NCBI GenBank assembly: GCA_964383855.1
Contig: CAYLIP010000039.1
Location: forward strand, 1 to 25,762
Length of the DNA stretch: 25,762 nt
Direction of reading: 5' to 3'
From: CAZHAC01 sp964383855
GTDB lineage: Bacteria; Chloroflexota; Dormibacteria; Dormibacterales; Dormibacteraceae
Both the position numbers and the translations under genes were made by a program. Positions 1-7,556 of this stretch are shown one piece after another. The notes under the pieces are model-generated. The model saw only the letters and a program-made list of their open reading frames with translations, was not told the origin of the DNA and searched no databases. Position 1 is the first letter of the stretch. The number at the start of each line of letters is the position of its first letter.

Positions 1-1
1 C

Positions 2-955
2 GACGATGTCGGCGTCATCGTCTCCAGCGGCATCGGCGGCATGGAGGAGATCGAGAAGAGCCACACGGCCCTCATGGAGCGCGGGGTCAAGCGCATCTCC
101 CCGTTCACGGTGCCGATGATGATCGCCGACATGGCGGCCGGGCTGGTTGCCATGCACACCCGTTCGGGCGGCCCCAACTACTCGATCGTCAGCGCCTGCG
201 CATCGTCCGGGCATGGCATCGGCGAGGCGGCCGAGATCATCAAGCGCGGCGACGCGGTGGCCATGCTGGCGGGCGGCGCCGAGGCCACGATCACCCCCCT
301 GACGATGGGCGCGTTCTGCCAGATCAAGGCGGTTTCCGAGCGCAACGACGAGCCCGCTCGAGCATGCCGGCCCTTCGACCTCGCCCGTGACGGCTTCGTG
401 ATGGGCGAGGGCGGCGTCATCTTCGTCCTCGAGGATCTGGACCACGCCACGGCCCGCGGCGCGCGCGTCCTGGCCGAGATCATCGGCTACGGCGCGACCG
501 CGGACATGTACCACTTCGTGGCTCCCCATCCCGAGGGCGTGGGCGCGGCGCGAGCCATGAGGCGCGCCATCCAGAAGGCCGGCATCCAGCCTGAGGACGT
601 CGACTACATCAACGCCCACGGGACCTCGACCAAGCTGGGCGACATCGCCGAGACGAGGGCCATCAAGGCCGTCTTCGGCGAGCACGCGCACCGCCTGGCG
701 GTCTCTTCGACCAAGTCGGTGCACGGGCACCTGCTGGGGGCCGCCGGCGCCATGGAGGCCGGCGCCTCGGTGATGGCGATCATGAACCAGGTCCTGCCAC
801 CCACGATCAACCTCGAAGACCAGGACCCCGAATGCGACCTCGACTACGTGCCCAACCGGGCCCGCAAGGCCGAGGTCAAAGTCGCAATCTCGAACTCGTT
901 CGGCTTCGGCGGGCACAACGCGACGCTCGTGATTCGCAAGCCGGAGCTGAACTAG
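2..955 (+). CDS. fabF: 3-oxoacyl-ACP synthase II (KAS II), 5' end missing
   Basis: Condensing enzyme that elongates acyl-ACP with malonyl-ACP in the cytoplasmic type II fatty-acid pathway. The reading frame is open from base 2, where it encodes DDVGVIVSSGIGGMEE, a typical internal KAS II segment, so the true start lies outside the window and the ATG at 41 is internal. The nucleophile cysteine is at bases 197-199 in SIVSACASSGHGIGEA. The two catalytic histidines lie in INAHGTSTKLGD (around 610-645) and KSVHGHLLGAAGAMEA (around 712-760), and the glycine-rich end FGFGGHNATLV is present. About 318 residues are visible of a family length near 410. It is the first visible gene of the fatty-acid operon, and the acpP Shine-Dalgarno overlaps its stop codon. 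Confident family call. Confidence 0.95.
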   Translation, partial: DDVGVIVSSGIGGMEEIEKSHTALMERGVKRISPFTVPMMIADMAAGLVAMHTRSGGPNYSIVSACASSGHGIGEAAEIIKRGDAVAMLAGGAEATITPLTMGAFCQIKAVSERNDEPARACRPFDLARDGFVMGEGGVIFVLEDLDHATARGARVLAEIIGYGATADMYHFVAPHPEGVGAARAMRRAIQKAGIQPEDVDYINAHGTSTKLGDIAETRAIKAVFGEHAHRLAVSSTKSVHGHLLGAAGAMEAGASVMAIMNQVLPPTINLEDQDPECDLDYVPNRARKAEVKVAISNSFGFGGHNATLVIRKPELN

Positions 956-965
956 GAGCAAGACC

Positions 966-1220
966 ATGGCTGAGCTGAAATTCCAGGAGCTGCAGGAACT
1001 GGCCGGGGAGATCCTCGGGGTCGACCCCGGCGAGGTGCAGATGGAGAAGTCGTTCCAGAAGGACCTCGCCGCCGACTCGCTCGACCTGGTCGAGCTGATC
1101 GCGGCGATCGAGGACCACTACGGCGTCGAGCTGCCCGAGGACGAGCTGGAGAAGATGCATCGCATCTCCGATCTCTGGGCCTTCCTGGAGGCGCACTCCT
1201 CGGCGGCCAAGGGAGCGTGA
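966..1220 (+). CDS. acpP: acyl carrier protein
   Basis: Small acidic carrier that holds growing acyl chains on a 4'-phosphopantetheine arm. It has 84 residues, the usual size, and the attachment serine is Ser38 in LAADSLDLVELI, the hallmark DSL motif. The ATG at 966 follows an AGGAG Shine-Dalgarno at 954-958 that overlaps the fabF stop. fabH begins one base after its stop, so the two are probably translated together. Its place between two condensing-enzyme genes and the single copy support the housekeeping fatty-acid carrier rather than a polyketide carrier. Confidence 0.96.
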   Translation: MAELKFQELQELAGEILGVDPGEVQMEKSFQKDLAADSLDLVELIAAIEDHYGVELPEDELEKMHRISDLWAFLEAHSSAAKGA

Positions 1221-1221
1221 A

Positions 1222-2256
1222 ATGGCGATAGCAACCCCGCGCGTGCGCTCTGACGCGGTTCCGCTCCGGACCTTCCGGACGCAGGGCCGGCCGTCGGCGA
1301 TCGCCGGGCTGGGCATCTATGCCCCCGAACGGGTGGTCACCAATCTCGAGCTCGAGAAGACGGTCGAGACCTCGGACCAGTGGATCACCGAGCGCACGGG
1401 CATTCGCGAGCGGCGGATCGCCGAGCCGGGCACGCCAACCTTCGAGCTGGCCACCGCGGCCGCGCGCTCGGCGCTCGAGCAGGCGGGCATGACCGCCGGC
1501 GACCTGGACCTCATCGTCTGCTCGACGAGCTCGCCGGACGGGCCGTTCCCGAGCGTCGCCTGCCGGGTCCAGAACGAGCTTGGAGTGCCGGGCGCCTGCG
1601 CCTTCGACCTCCTGGCCGCCTGCACCGGCTTCGCCTACGCGCTCTCGGTGGCCGACGCCTACGTGGCCAGCGGCCGGGCCGAGAACGTGCTCGTGATCGG
1701 GGCCGAGGTGCTCTCGCGCATGGTCGACTGGAAGGACCGGGGCACCTGCGTGATCTTCGCTGACGGCGCCGGCGCCGCCATCGTCCGCCCGGCCGCGCGG
1801 GGGGCCGGCTTCCGCTCCTGGTGCCTGGGGGCGGACGGGCGCGGCTACGAAGCGATCACCTACGGCGACATCCCGAAGGGCCCGTACGTGACGCGCGAGC
1901 ACGACCCCTACATCGGGATGAAGGGTCCCGAGGTCTTCAAGTTCGCGACCGACATCTTCATCCGCCAGGCGCACGCCGTGACCGAGGCCGCCGGGGTGAC
2001 CATGGACGAGGTCGACCTCTTCGTCCCCCACCAGGCCAACCGGCGCATCATCGAGGCGGCGGCGCGCCGGGTCGGGCTCCCGATGGAGCGCGTCATGGTC
2101 AATATCGACCGCTACGGCAACACCTCGACCGCGACCATCCCGATGGCGCTCTACGACGCCCAGCAGCAGGGGCGGTTGAAGGCCGGCGACAAGGTGCTGA
2201 TCGCGGGCTTCGGGTCGGGTTTGACATGGGCGGCCTGCCTGCTGGAATGGGAATAA
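1222..2256 (+). CDS. fabH: 3-oxoacyl-ACP synthase III (KAS III)
   Basis: Starts fatty-acid synthesis by condensing an acyl-CoA primer with malonyl-ACP. The protein has 344 residues. The catalytic triad is complete: Cys134 in LLAACTGFAYAL, His270 in VPHQANRRI and Asn300 in RYGNTSTATIP. The C-terminal GFGSGLTWAACLLEW is typical of FabH. There is an extra stretch of about 25 residues before the conserved GLGIYAPERVVTN; the ATG at 1222 is kept because it sits one base after the acpP stop with a purine-rich sequence upstream, but a downstream GTG at 1243 is possible. The next gene overlaps its 3' end by 10 bases. Whether it prefers straight or branched primers cannot be read from the sequence. Confidence 0.95.
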   Translation: MAIATPRVRSDAVPLRTFRTQGRPSAIAGLGIYAPERVVTNLELEKTVETSDQWITERTGIRERRIAEPGTPTFELATAAARSALEQAGMTAGDLDLIVCSTSSPDGPFPSVACRVQNELGVPGACAFDLLAACTGFAYALSVADAYVASGRAENVLVIGAEVLSRMVDWKDRGTCVIFADGAGAAIVRPAARGAGFRSWCLGADGRGYEAITYGDIPKGPYVTREHDPYIGMKGPEVFKFATDIFIRQAHAVTEAAGVTMDEVDLFVPHQANRRIIEAAARRVGLPMERVMVNIDRYGNTSTATIPMALYDAQQQGRLKAGDKVLIAGFGSGLTWAACLLEWE

Positions 2257-3233
2257 CACTCCAGGCTCCGATCGCGCTTCTCTTCCCGGGCCAGGGCGTC
2301 CAGCGCCCGGGCATGGGGCGCAAGCTCTACGACCGCTACCCGGCCGCGCGCCGGGCGTTCGAGCGGGCCGAGACGGTGCTGGACATGCCCATCCGCCGCC
2401 TCTGCTTCGAGGGGCCGGCGGAGGAGCTCAACCGGACCGACATCCTGCAGCCCTGCGTCATGACCTGCTGCTGGGCCGCCTACGAGGTCTACCGGGAGAG
2501 CTACGGGATGGAGCAGGTGACCGTGATGGCCGGCCACTCGCTGGGCGAGTTCACGGCCCTGGCCGCGGGTGGGGCCGTCACCTGGGAGACGGCGCTCCTG
2601 CTGGTCAAGGAGCGCGGCCGGATCATGGCCGAGGCGGCCGCCTCGCATGAGAGCCCGGGGGGCATGATCGCGATCGTCGGCCTGGCCGAGGAGAAGGTCG
2701 AGGAGATCCGCGTGGCCTGCCAGTCGCAGGGCCGCCTCTTCACCGCCAACCGCAACGCCGACAACCAGTTCGTGCTCTCGGGCGAGATGCCGGCCGTGCA
2801 GATGGCCGAGCGGTTGGCGCTGGAGGCGGGCGCCCGGCGGGCGCTGATCCTGACCATCCCGCTGCCCGCCCACTCGCCGCTGATGGCGGCGGCGGGCAAG
2901 CGCTTCGGCAGCGTGGTCGACCGCCTCACGCTGGCCATGCCCAGCCTGCCCATCCTGGCCAACGCGACCGGCGACGCGGTGGCGTCGGTCGAGGCGCTGC
3001 GCCGCGAGCTGGCCGAGCACCTGCTGCGGCCGGTCGATTGGGCGCGGACCATGCTCTCGCTGCGCGCCATGCACGTCCGCACGGTGGTCGAGCTGGGGCC
3101 GGGGCGGGTGCTGGCCAGCCTCGCGGCCAAGCACATCCCGGGGGTGGAGACGTGGAACGCCGACGAGCTGTTCGTCGATCTCCAGGGCGACTGGGGCGGG
3201 ACTGCCAAGGCGCCTGACGGGGTCCCGGCTTGA
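2247..3233 (+). CDS. fabD: malonyl-CoA:ACP transacylase
   Basis: Transfers malonyl from CoA to ACP, supplying the extender for FabF and FabH. It has 328 residues, slightly longer than the usual 305-315. Visible motifs are FPGQGVQRPGMG near the start, the nucleophile Ser98 in GHSLGEF, Arg123 in KERGRIM, the catalytic His209 in LPAHSPLM and VELGPGRVL near the end. The ATG at 2247 is chosen because it lies just before the conserved ALLFPGQG; the frame is open further upstream, but that part overlaps fabH. The start lies inside the last codons of fabH, suggesting translational coupling. The stop overlaps the TTG start of fabG. Confidence 0.94.
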   Translation: MGITLQAPIALLFPGQGVQRPGMGRKLYDRYPAARRAFERAETVLDMPIRRLCFEGPAEELNRTDILQPCVMTCCWAAYEVYRESYGMEQVTVMAGHSLGEFTALAAGGAVTWETALLLVKERGRIMAEAAASHESPGGMIAIVGLAEEKVEEIRVACQSQGRLFTANRNADNQFVLSGEMPAVQMAERLALEAGARRALILTIPLPAHSPLMAAAGKRFGSVVDRLTLAMPSLPILANATGDAVASVEALRRELAEHLLRPVDWARTMLSLRAMHVRTVVELGPGRVLASLAAKHIPGVETWNADELFVDLQGDWGGTAKAPDGVPA

Positions 3234-3961
3234 GCTTCGACCTCGGGTCCCTGGCCGGCAAGAAGGCCGTGGTCACCGGCGGCGGCAAGGGCATCGGCAA
3301 GGCGATCTCGATCGCGCTCGCCAACCTGGAGGCGAGCGTCTACGTGGTGTACCGGGGCGACGCCGACGCCGCCAACCAGACCGCCCAGGAGATCGGCGGC
3401 GAGGCGATCCAGTGCGACGTCTCCGACAGCGCCGCCGTGGCCGCCGCCTTCAAGCAGATCGGCCAGGTCGACATCCTGGTCAACAATGCGGGCGCGGTCC
3501 GGGACAACCTCGTGGTCCGGATGAAGGACGCGGAGTGGGAGACGGTGATCGAAACCGACCTCAACTCCGCCTTCTACACGACCAAGGCGGCGCTCATGGG
3601 CATGATGCGCGCCCGCTGGGGCCGGATCGTCAACATATCCTCGGTCTCCGCCAAGGGCAACGCCGGCCAGGCCAACTACGCCGCCGCCAAGGCCGGCCTG
3701 ATCGCATTCACCAAGTCGGTCGCCAAGGAGATGGGATCCCGCAACGTGACCGTCAACGCGGTGGCGCCCGGCTACGTGCGGACCGAGCTCACCAGCGGCT
3801 CGCTCGACGAGGAGACGGTGAAGGCGATCGTGGAGGCGACCCCGCTCAAGCGCGAGGGCACGCCGGAAGACGTGGCCGCCGCGGTCGCCTTCCTCTGCTC
3901 ACCCGCGGCCGGGTTCATCACCGGGCACACGATCTTCGTCGACGGCGGGCTGGCCGCCTAG
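3230..3961 (+). CDS. fabG: 3-oxoacyl-ACP reductase
   Basis: NADPH-dependent short-chain dehydrogenase that reduces 3-oxoacyl-ACP. It has 243 residues. The cofactor loop is TGGGKGIGKAI (16-26), followed by NNAGA (85-89), and the catalytic residues Ser138, Tyr150 and Lys154 fall in NISSVSAKGNAGQANYAAAK. The start is the TTG at 3230 in the overlap TTGA with the fabD stop, a junction type repeated several times in this window. The operon context makes the fatty-acid role much more likely than one of the many other short-chain dehydrogenase functions. The segment between Ser138 and Tyr150 is one residue shorter than in E. coli FabG. Confidence 0.93.
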   Translation: MSFDLGSLAGKKAVVTGGGKGIGKAISIALANLEASVYVVYRGDADAANQTAQEIGGEAIQCDVSDSAAVAAAFKQIGQVDILVNNAGAVRDNLVVRMKDAEWETVIETDLNSAFYTTKAALMGMMRARWGRIVNISSVSAKGNAGQANYAAAKAGLIAFTKSVAKEMGSRNVTVNAVAPGYVRTELTSGSLDEETVKAIVEATPLKREGTPEDVAAAVAFLCSPAAGFITGHTIFVDGGLAA

Positions 3962-3992
3962 TGCGCGAAACCTCGGAGACGGTGCGCTAGAG

Positions 3993-4823
3993 GTGGCCGC
4001 CGTCCGCCCTGCCGGCCGGGGCGCCCCGCGCTACGGCACGCCTCTCCCCGCCATCCCCCTGCCCACCAACTGTCCGGGCTGCGGGGTGGGGCTCGACGCG
4101 GGCGAGCTGCGGGAGCGCTGCTTCGTGTGCGAGTGCGGGCACCATTTCCGGCTCGGCGCCGACGCCTGGATCTCGCTCTTCGCCGACGCCGGCTCCTGGC
4201 AGGAGCGGTGGGAGGACATACGTCCGCACGACCTGCTCGACTGGCGGCGGCCGAAGGCCTACGAGGACACCCTCGACCAGGCCCGCGGCGACGGGCTCAA
4301 CGAGGCCGTCCGGACGGGCGTGGCGCGGATCGAAGGAACGGCGGTCTGGCTGGGCGTGTTCGACTTCCGGTTTGTCGGCGGCACCCTGTCCATCGTGGCC
4401 GGCGAGCGCCTGGCGCGCGGGCTCGAGCAGGCGGCGGCCGCCAGGGTGCCCTACATCCTGGTCACCGCGTCGGGCGGCGCCCGCATGCAGGAGGGCGTCC
4501 TGGCCCTGATGCAGATGGCCAAGGTCAACGCGGCGGTGGGCCGCCTGCACGCCGCGCGGGTCCCGTACTTCAGCGTGCTCACCGACCCCACCTTCGGCGG
4601 CGTGTCGGCCTCGCTGGCGCTGCTCGCCGACGTCAACATCGCCGAGCCGGGCGCCTCGATCGGCTTCACCGGCGCCCGCGTCATCAAGCAGGCCACCTAT
4701 GCCGACCTGCCCCAGGGCTTCCAGAGCGCCGCCTTCCAGCTCGCCCACGGGCAGGTCGACATGGTCGTGCCCAGGACCGAGCTGCGGGCGCGGATGGCGC
4801 AGCTGCTGGATCTCTACTCGTGA
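3993..4823 (+). CDS. accD: acetyl-CoA carboxylase carboxyltransferase subunit beta
   Basis: Beta half of the carboxyltransferase that moves CO2 from biotin to acetyl-CoA. It has 276 residues, starting at a GTG 31 bases after fabG. The N-terminal zinc-binding region has Cys27 and Cys30, then Cys43, Cys46 and Cys48 in RCFVCECGHHF. Most AccD proteins have CxxC at the second site; here one residue is missing before CGHH and an extra cysteine lies three residues earlier. The crotonase core follows, with VGGTLSIVAGERLARG, TASGGARMQEG and LTDPTFGGVSAS, ending IGFTGARVIKQ. It lies 7 bases upstream of accA, its partner subunit. The biotin carrier and biotin carboxylase genes are not in the window. Confidence 0.93.
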   Translation: MAAVRPAGRGAPRYGTPLPAIPLPTNCPGCGVGLDAGELRERCFVCECGHHFRLGADAWISLFADAGSWQERWEDIRPHDLLDWRRPKAYEDTLDQARGDGLNEAVRTGVARIEGTAVWLGVFDFRFVGGTLSIVAGERLARGLEQAAAARVPYILVTASGGARMQEGVLALMQMAKVNAAVGRLHAARVPYFSVLTDPTFGGVSASLALLADVNIAEPGASIGFTGARVIKQATYADLPQGFQSAAFQLAHGQVDMVVPRTELRARMAQLLDLYS

Positions 4824-4830
4824 GCAGCCG

Positions 4831-5694
4831 GTGAGCACGATCCACCGCCCGGACACGGTCTCGGTCTGGCAGCTGGTCGAGCTGGCGCGCCACCCCGAGC
4901 GGCCCTACACCATGGACTACATCTCGCGCCTGGTGCCCGACTTCGTCGAGCTCCACGGCGACCGGCTGTCCGGGGACGACCCCGCGATCGTGGCCGGGGT
5001 CGGGACCTGGCACGGGCGGACGGCCATGTTCATGGGCAATCAGAAGGGCCGCAACCTGGCCGACCGCCTTCGCCGCAACTGGGGCATGGTCCATCCCGAG
5101 GGCTTCCGCAAGGCCGTGCGCCTCGCGCACCAGGCGGCCAAGTTCGGGTTCCCGATCGTCACCCTGGTCGACACCCCAGGCGCCTACCCGGGCGCGGGCG
5201 CCGAGGAGCGCGGGATCGCGGCCGCGATCGCGGGCGCGATCATGGAGTGGTTCGAGGTGCCGGTGCCGGTCGTGTCCTGCGTGATCGGCGAGGGCGGGTC
5301 GGGCGGCGCCCTCGCGCTGGCGGTGGCCGACCGGGTCCTGATGATGGAGAACTCGATCTACTCGGTGGCCTCGCCGGAGGCGGCGGCCTCGATCGTGTGG
5401 CGCGACGCCAACCGCAAGATCGACGTGGCCGAGCAGCTGCAGATCACCTCGCGCGACCTGCTCACGATGGGCGTGGTCGAGGAGGTCATACCCGAACCGC
5501 AGGGGGGCGCTCACGGCGACTTCGACGAGGCGGCGCGGCGGCTCGACGAGGCGCTGTGGCGGACCCTGGAGCCGCTCCTCCTCCTGCCCCCCGGTCTCCT
5601 GCTGGAGCGGCGCTACGAGCGCTTTCGGTACATCGACTCGCTGATCTCGGCGCACGAGCACTTCGGACCCAAGGTCAGGGCCGACCAGGCGTAG
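4831..5694 (+). CDS. accA: acetyl-CoA carboxylase carboxyltransferase subunit alpha
   Basis: Alpha half of the carboxyltransferase, forming an A2B2 complex with AccD to make malonyl-CoA. It has 287 residues (E. coli 319). The conserved N-terminal block WQLVELARHPERPYTMDYI starts at residue 13, so the GTG at 4831 is a good start although the frame is open upstream. Later landmarks are VDTPGAYPGAGAEERG (113-128), the oxyanion region IGEGGSGGALALAVADRV (152-169) and SPEAAASIVWRD. It is the last gene of the fatty-acid operon. No clear T-tract terminator follows; the next signal is the promoter at 5738. The alpha/beta genes are separate, as in most bacteria, rather than fused as in actinobacterial acyl-CoA carboxylases. 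Confidence 0.94.
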   Translation: MSTIHRPDTVSVWQLVELARHPERPYTMDYISRLVPDFVELHGDRLSGDDPAIVAGVGTWHGRTAMFMGNQKGRNLADRLRRNWGMVHPEGFRKAVRLAHQAAKFGFPIVTLVDTPGAYPGAGAEERGIAAAIAGAIMEWFEVPVPVVSCVIGEGGSGGALALAVADRVLMMENSIYSVASPEAAASIVWRDANRKIDVAEQLQITSRDLLTMGVVEEVIPEPQGGAHGDFDEAARRLDEALWRTLEPLLLLPPGLLLERRYERFRYIDSLISAHEHFGPKVRADQA

Positions 5695-5737
5695 CCGGCG
5701 CTTCGCACCACGCCGGGGCGCTCAGCGCGCATCCGCC

Positions 5738-5764
5738 TGTCGATTTCGTCCAGAGTTGTTCGAC
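5738..5764 (+). promoter_or_regulatory. candidate ECF42-type promoter (TGTCGA-N17-CGAC)
   Basis: TGTCGA at 5738-5743 and CGAC at 5761-5764 are separated by 17 bases, upstream of the DGPF protein and ECF42 sigma genes. From memory of published work on ECF42 in Streptomyces, this group recognises TGTCGA at -35 and CGA/TC at -10 upstream of DGPF genes. The match is exact at both boxes. The implied 5' leader is about 45 bases and contains a GGGCCC-TTCC-GGGCCC hairpin at 5778-5793. Confidence 0.75.
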
Positions 5765-5777
5765 GTACCGGTTGAGA

Positions 5778-5793
5778 GGGCCCTTCCGGGCCC
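5778..5793 (+). other. leader hairpin before the DGPF gene
   Basis: GGGCCC at 5778-5783 and GGGCCC at 5788-5793 can pair with a TTCC loop. The structure lies between the predicted ECF42 transcription start and the Shine-Dalgarno at 5800-5807. It leaves the ribosome site free, so it may protect or insulate the leader rather than occlude translation. The function is inference. Confidence 0.4.
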
Positions 5794-5814
5794 GCCATCA
5801 AGGAGGTTCGACCG

Positions 5815-6198
5815 ATGCGTTTCATGATCTTCATGCTCCCGGGAATCCAGAGCGAGGAGTGGATGCCCAGCCGCGAGGCGATCGAGGCGATGACCCGCTA
5901 CAACCAGTCGCTGAAGGACGCCGGCGTGCTGCTCGACCTGAACGGCCTGCACCCGCCCAGCGAAGGTGTGCGGCTGACGTTCCCGGAAGGCAAGCCCCAG
6001 GTCACCGACGGCCCCTTCGCAGAGGCCAAGGAGCTGGTCGGCGGCTACTGGATCCTCGATGTCCGCTCCCGGGAGGAGGCGATCGAGTGGGCGAAGCGGT
6101 GCCCGATCGGTGGCGAGGGACCGACGCTCGAGGTGCGCCAGATCATGGAGATGAGCGAGTTCCCGGAGGATCTCCAGGAGGCTGCGCGCCTGGCATGA
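5815..6198 (+). CDS. YCII-related DGPF-domain protein
   Basis: Small cytoplasmic protein of 127 residues in the YCII/DGPF family, whose biochemical role is not well known. The naming motif is seen as VTDGPFAEAKELVGGYWIL (63-81), with the following RSREEAIEWAKRCP helix typical of the family. The start is well fixed by a strong Shine-Dalgarno, AAGGAGGT at 5800-5807, seven bases before the ATG. Genes of this kind are the characteristic neighbours and targets of ECF42 sigma factors, and such a sigma gene follows 7 bases downstream. Its own promoter carries the reported ECF42 recognition motif, so the pair is probably an autoregulated unit. Confidence 0.88.
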   Translation: MRFMIFMLPGIQSEEWMPSREAIEAMTRYNQSLKDAGVLLDLNGLHPPSEGVRLTFPEGKPQVTDGPFAEAKELVGGYWILDVRSREEAIEWAKRCPIGGEGPTLEVRQIMEMSEFPEDLQEAARLA

Positions 6199-6205
6199 GC
6201 CGGCC

Positions 6206-7471
6206 TTGAACCAGCCAGGGCGCGACTCAGAGGCGGTTCCGGCGGCGATCGAGGCGGTGTGGAGGATCGAGTCTCCCCGCCTCATCGCCGCCCTCGCGCG
6301 CCGGGTGGGAGACGTCGGGATCGCCGAGGAGCTCTCACAGGACGCCTTCGTGGCCGCCCTCGAGCAGTGGCCGAACGCCGGCATCCCGGAGCGGCCGGGC
6401 GCCTGGCTGATGGGAGTTGCCCTGCGCCGAGCCATCGACCTGCGCCGCCGCCGCACGCGGCTCGGCGCCAAGCTGGAAGTGCTCGGTCGAAGGCTGGCGG
6501 TGGAGGAGGAGCAGCTCGAGGACGGCTTTGAGATGGCCGGCGAGGATGTGCGCGACGCGCTGCTCCGGCTGGTCTTCACCGCCTGCCATCCGGTGCTCGG
6601 GCGCGAGGCCCGGGTGGCGCTCACCCTGCGCCTGCTCGGCGGCCTGCGCACCGAGGAGATCGCGCGGGCGTTCCTGGTGCCGGTGCCGGCGATGGCGCAG
6701 CGCCTGGTCCGCGCCAAGCGAACCCTGGCCGAGGCGCGGGTGCCCTTCGAGGTGCCCGCCGGACCCGAGCTCACGAGCCGGCTGGGCTCGGTCCTCGAGG
6801 TCGTCTACCTGATCTTCAACGAGGGGTATTCGGCGACCGCCGGCGACGACTGGATGCGCCCCGCACTGGTCAACGACGCGCTGCGCCTGGGCCGCATCGT
6901 GGCCGGGCTGGCGGCCGCCGAGCCGGAGGTGCACGGGCTGGTGGCGCTCATGGAGATCCAGGCGTCGCGCATGCGGGCGCGGGTCGGCCGGTCGGGGGAG
7001 CCGGTGCTTCTCCTGGACCAGGACCGCGGCCGCTGGGACCAGCTGCTGATCCGGCGCGGCCTGGAGGCGCTGGCGCGGGCCGAGGCACTGCCCGGACCGC
7101 TCGGCCCCTACGCCCTGCAGGCGGCGATCGCCGCCTGCCATGCCCGGGCGAGGCGGCCGGAGGACACGGATTGGCCGCGCATCGTGGCCCTCTACGACGC
7201 GCTGGCGCAGCTCGTCCCCTCGCCGGTCGTGGAGCTCAACCGGGCGGTCGCGGTGGGCATGGCCTTCGGCCCCGGGGCCGCCCTGCCCATGGTCGATGCG
7301 CTGCTCGATGAGCCTTCCCTGCGCTCGTACCACCTCCTGCCCGCGGTGCGCGGCGACCTGCTGCGCAAGCTGGGCCGCGAGAGCGAGGCCAGGGCCGAGT
7401 TCGAGCGGGCCGCGTCGCTGGCCGGGAACACACGGGAAAGGGAGCTGCTGCGAGAGCGGAGCGGGGCCTGA
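6206..7471 (+). CDS. ECF42-type extracytoplasmic-function sigma factor with long C-terminal extension
   Basis: RNA polymerase sigma factor of 421 residues, about twice the length of a plain ECF factor. Region 2 spans roughly 16-85 (AEELSQDAFVAALEQWP, then GAWLMGVALRRAIDLRRR) and region 4 roughly 113-178 (ALTLRLLGGLRTEEIARAF, then MAQRLVRAKRTLAEA). The C-terminal part of about 240 residues begins with LEVVYLIFNEGYSA, characteristic of the ECF42-like group, and contains helical TPR-like repeats to the end. No anti-sigma gene is adjacent, which fits a group thought to be controlled through the extension. The start is taken as the TTG at 6206, the only upstream option that keeps the N-terminal helix; a GTG at residue 18 is an alternative. 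Confidence 0.88.
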   Translation: MNQPGRDSEAVPAAIEAVWRIESPRLIAALARRVGDVGIAEELSQDAFVAALEQWPNAGIPERPGAWLMGVALRRAIDLRRRRTRLGAKLEVLGRRLAVEEEQLEDGFEMAGEDVRDALLRLVFTACHPVLGREARVALTLRLLGGLRTEEIARAFLVPVPAMAQRLVRAKRTLAEARVPFEVPAGPELTSRLGSVLEVVYLIFNEGYSATAGDDWMRPALVNDALRLGRIVAGLAAAEPEVHGLVALMEIQASRMRARVGRSGEPVLLLDQDRGRWDQLLIRRGLEALARAEALPGPLGPYALQAAIAACHARARRPEDTDWPRIVALYDALAQLVPSPVVELNRAVAVGMAFGPGAALPMVDALLDEPSLRSYHLLPAVRGDLLRKLGRESEARAEFERAASLAGNTRERELLRERSGA

Positions 7472-7508
7472 GAGCGGGGCCGGCTCCTCGGTCGACGCCC
7501 AACCCTGC

Positions 7509-7546
7509 TTGCCGGACATGGTTCTTGCTGATAGGCTGGCTATAAC
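7509..7546 (+). promoter_or_regulatory. candidate promoter for the small coiled-coil gene
   Basis: An A/T-rich patch sits in the 85-base gap after the sigma gene. TTGCCG at 7509-7514 is followed, after 17 bases, by TAGGCT at 7532-7537. A second -10-like box, TATAAC, lies at 7541-7546. The first would give a leader of about 13 bases and the second of about 4 bases before the ATG at 7557. No Shine-Dalgarno is seen. Confidence 0.45.
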
Positions 7547-7556
7547 GTTTTAAAGC

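Noticed and set aside
952..2259. A long open frame on the - strand (435 codons) opposite acpP and fabH
   Set aside because: It is antisense to two certain genes and its product is Arg/Gly/His-rich with no domain. Such frames arise automatically in very GC-rich DNA. The same applies to long antisense frames at 3987-4856, 15031-16686, 16419-18038 and 20317-21939.
1..5694. A type II polyketide gene cluster, since KS, ACP, KAS III, AT and ketoreductase occur together
   Set aside because: There is only one ketosynthase, with an active-site cysteine and no chain-length-factor partner, and no cyclase or tailoring genes. accDA at the end point to ordinary fatty-acid synthesis.
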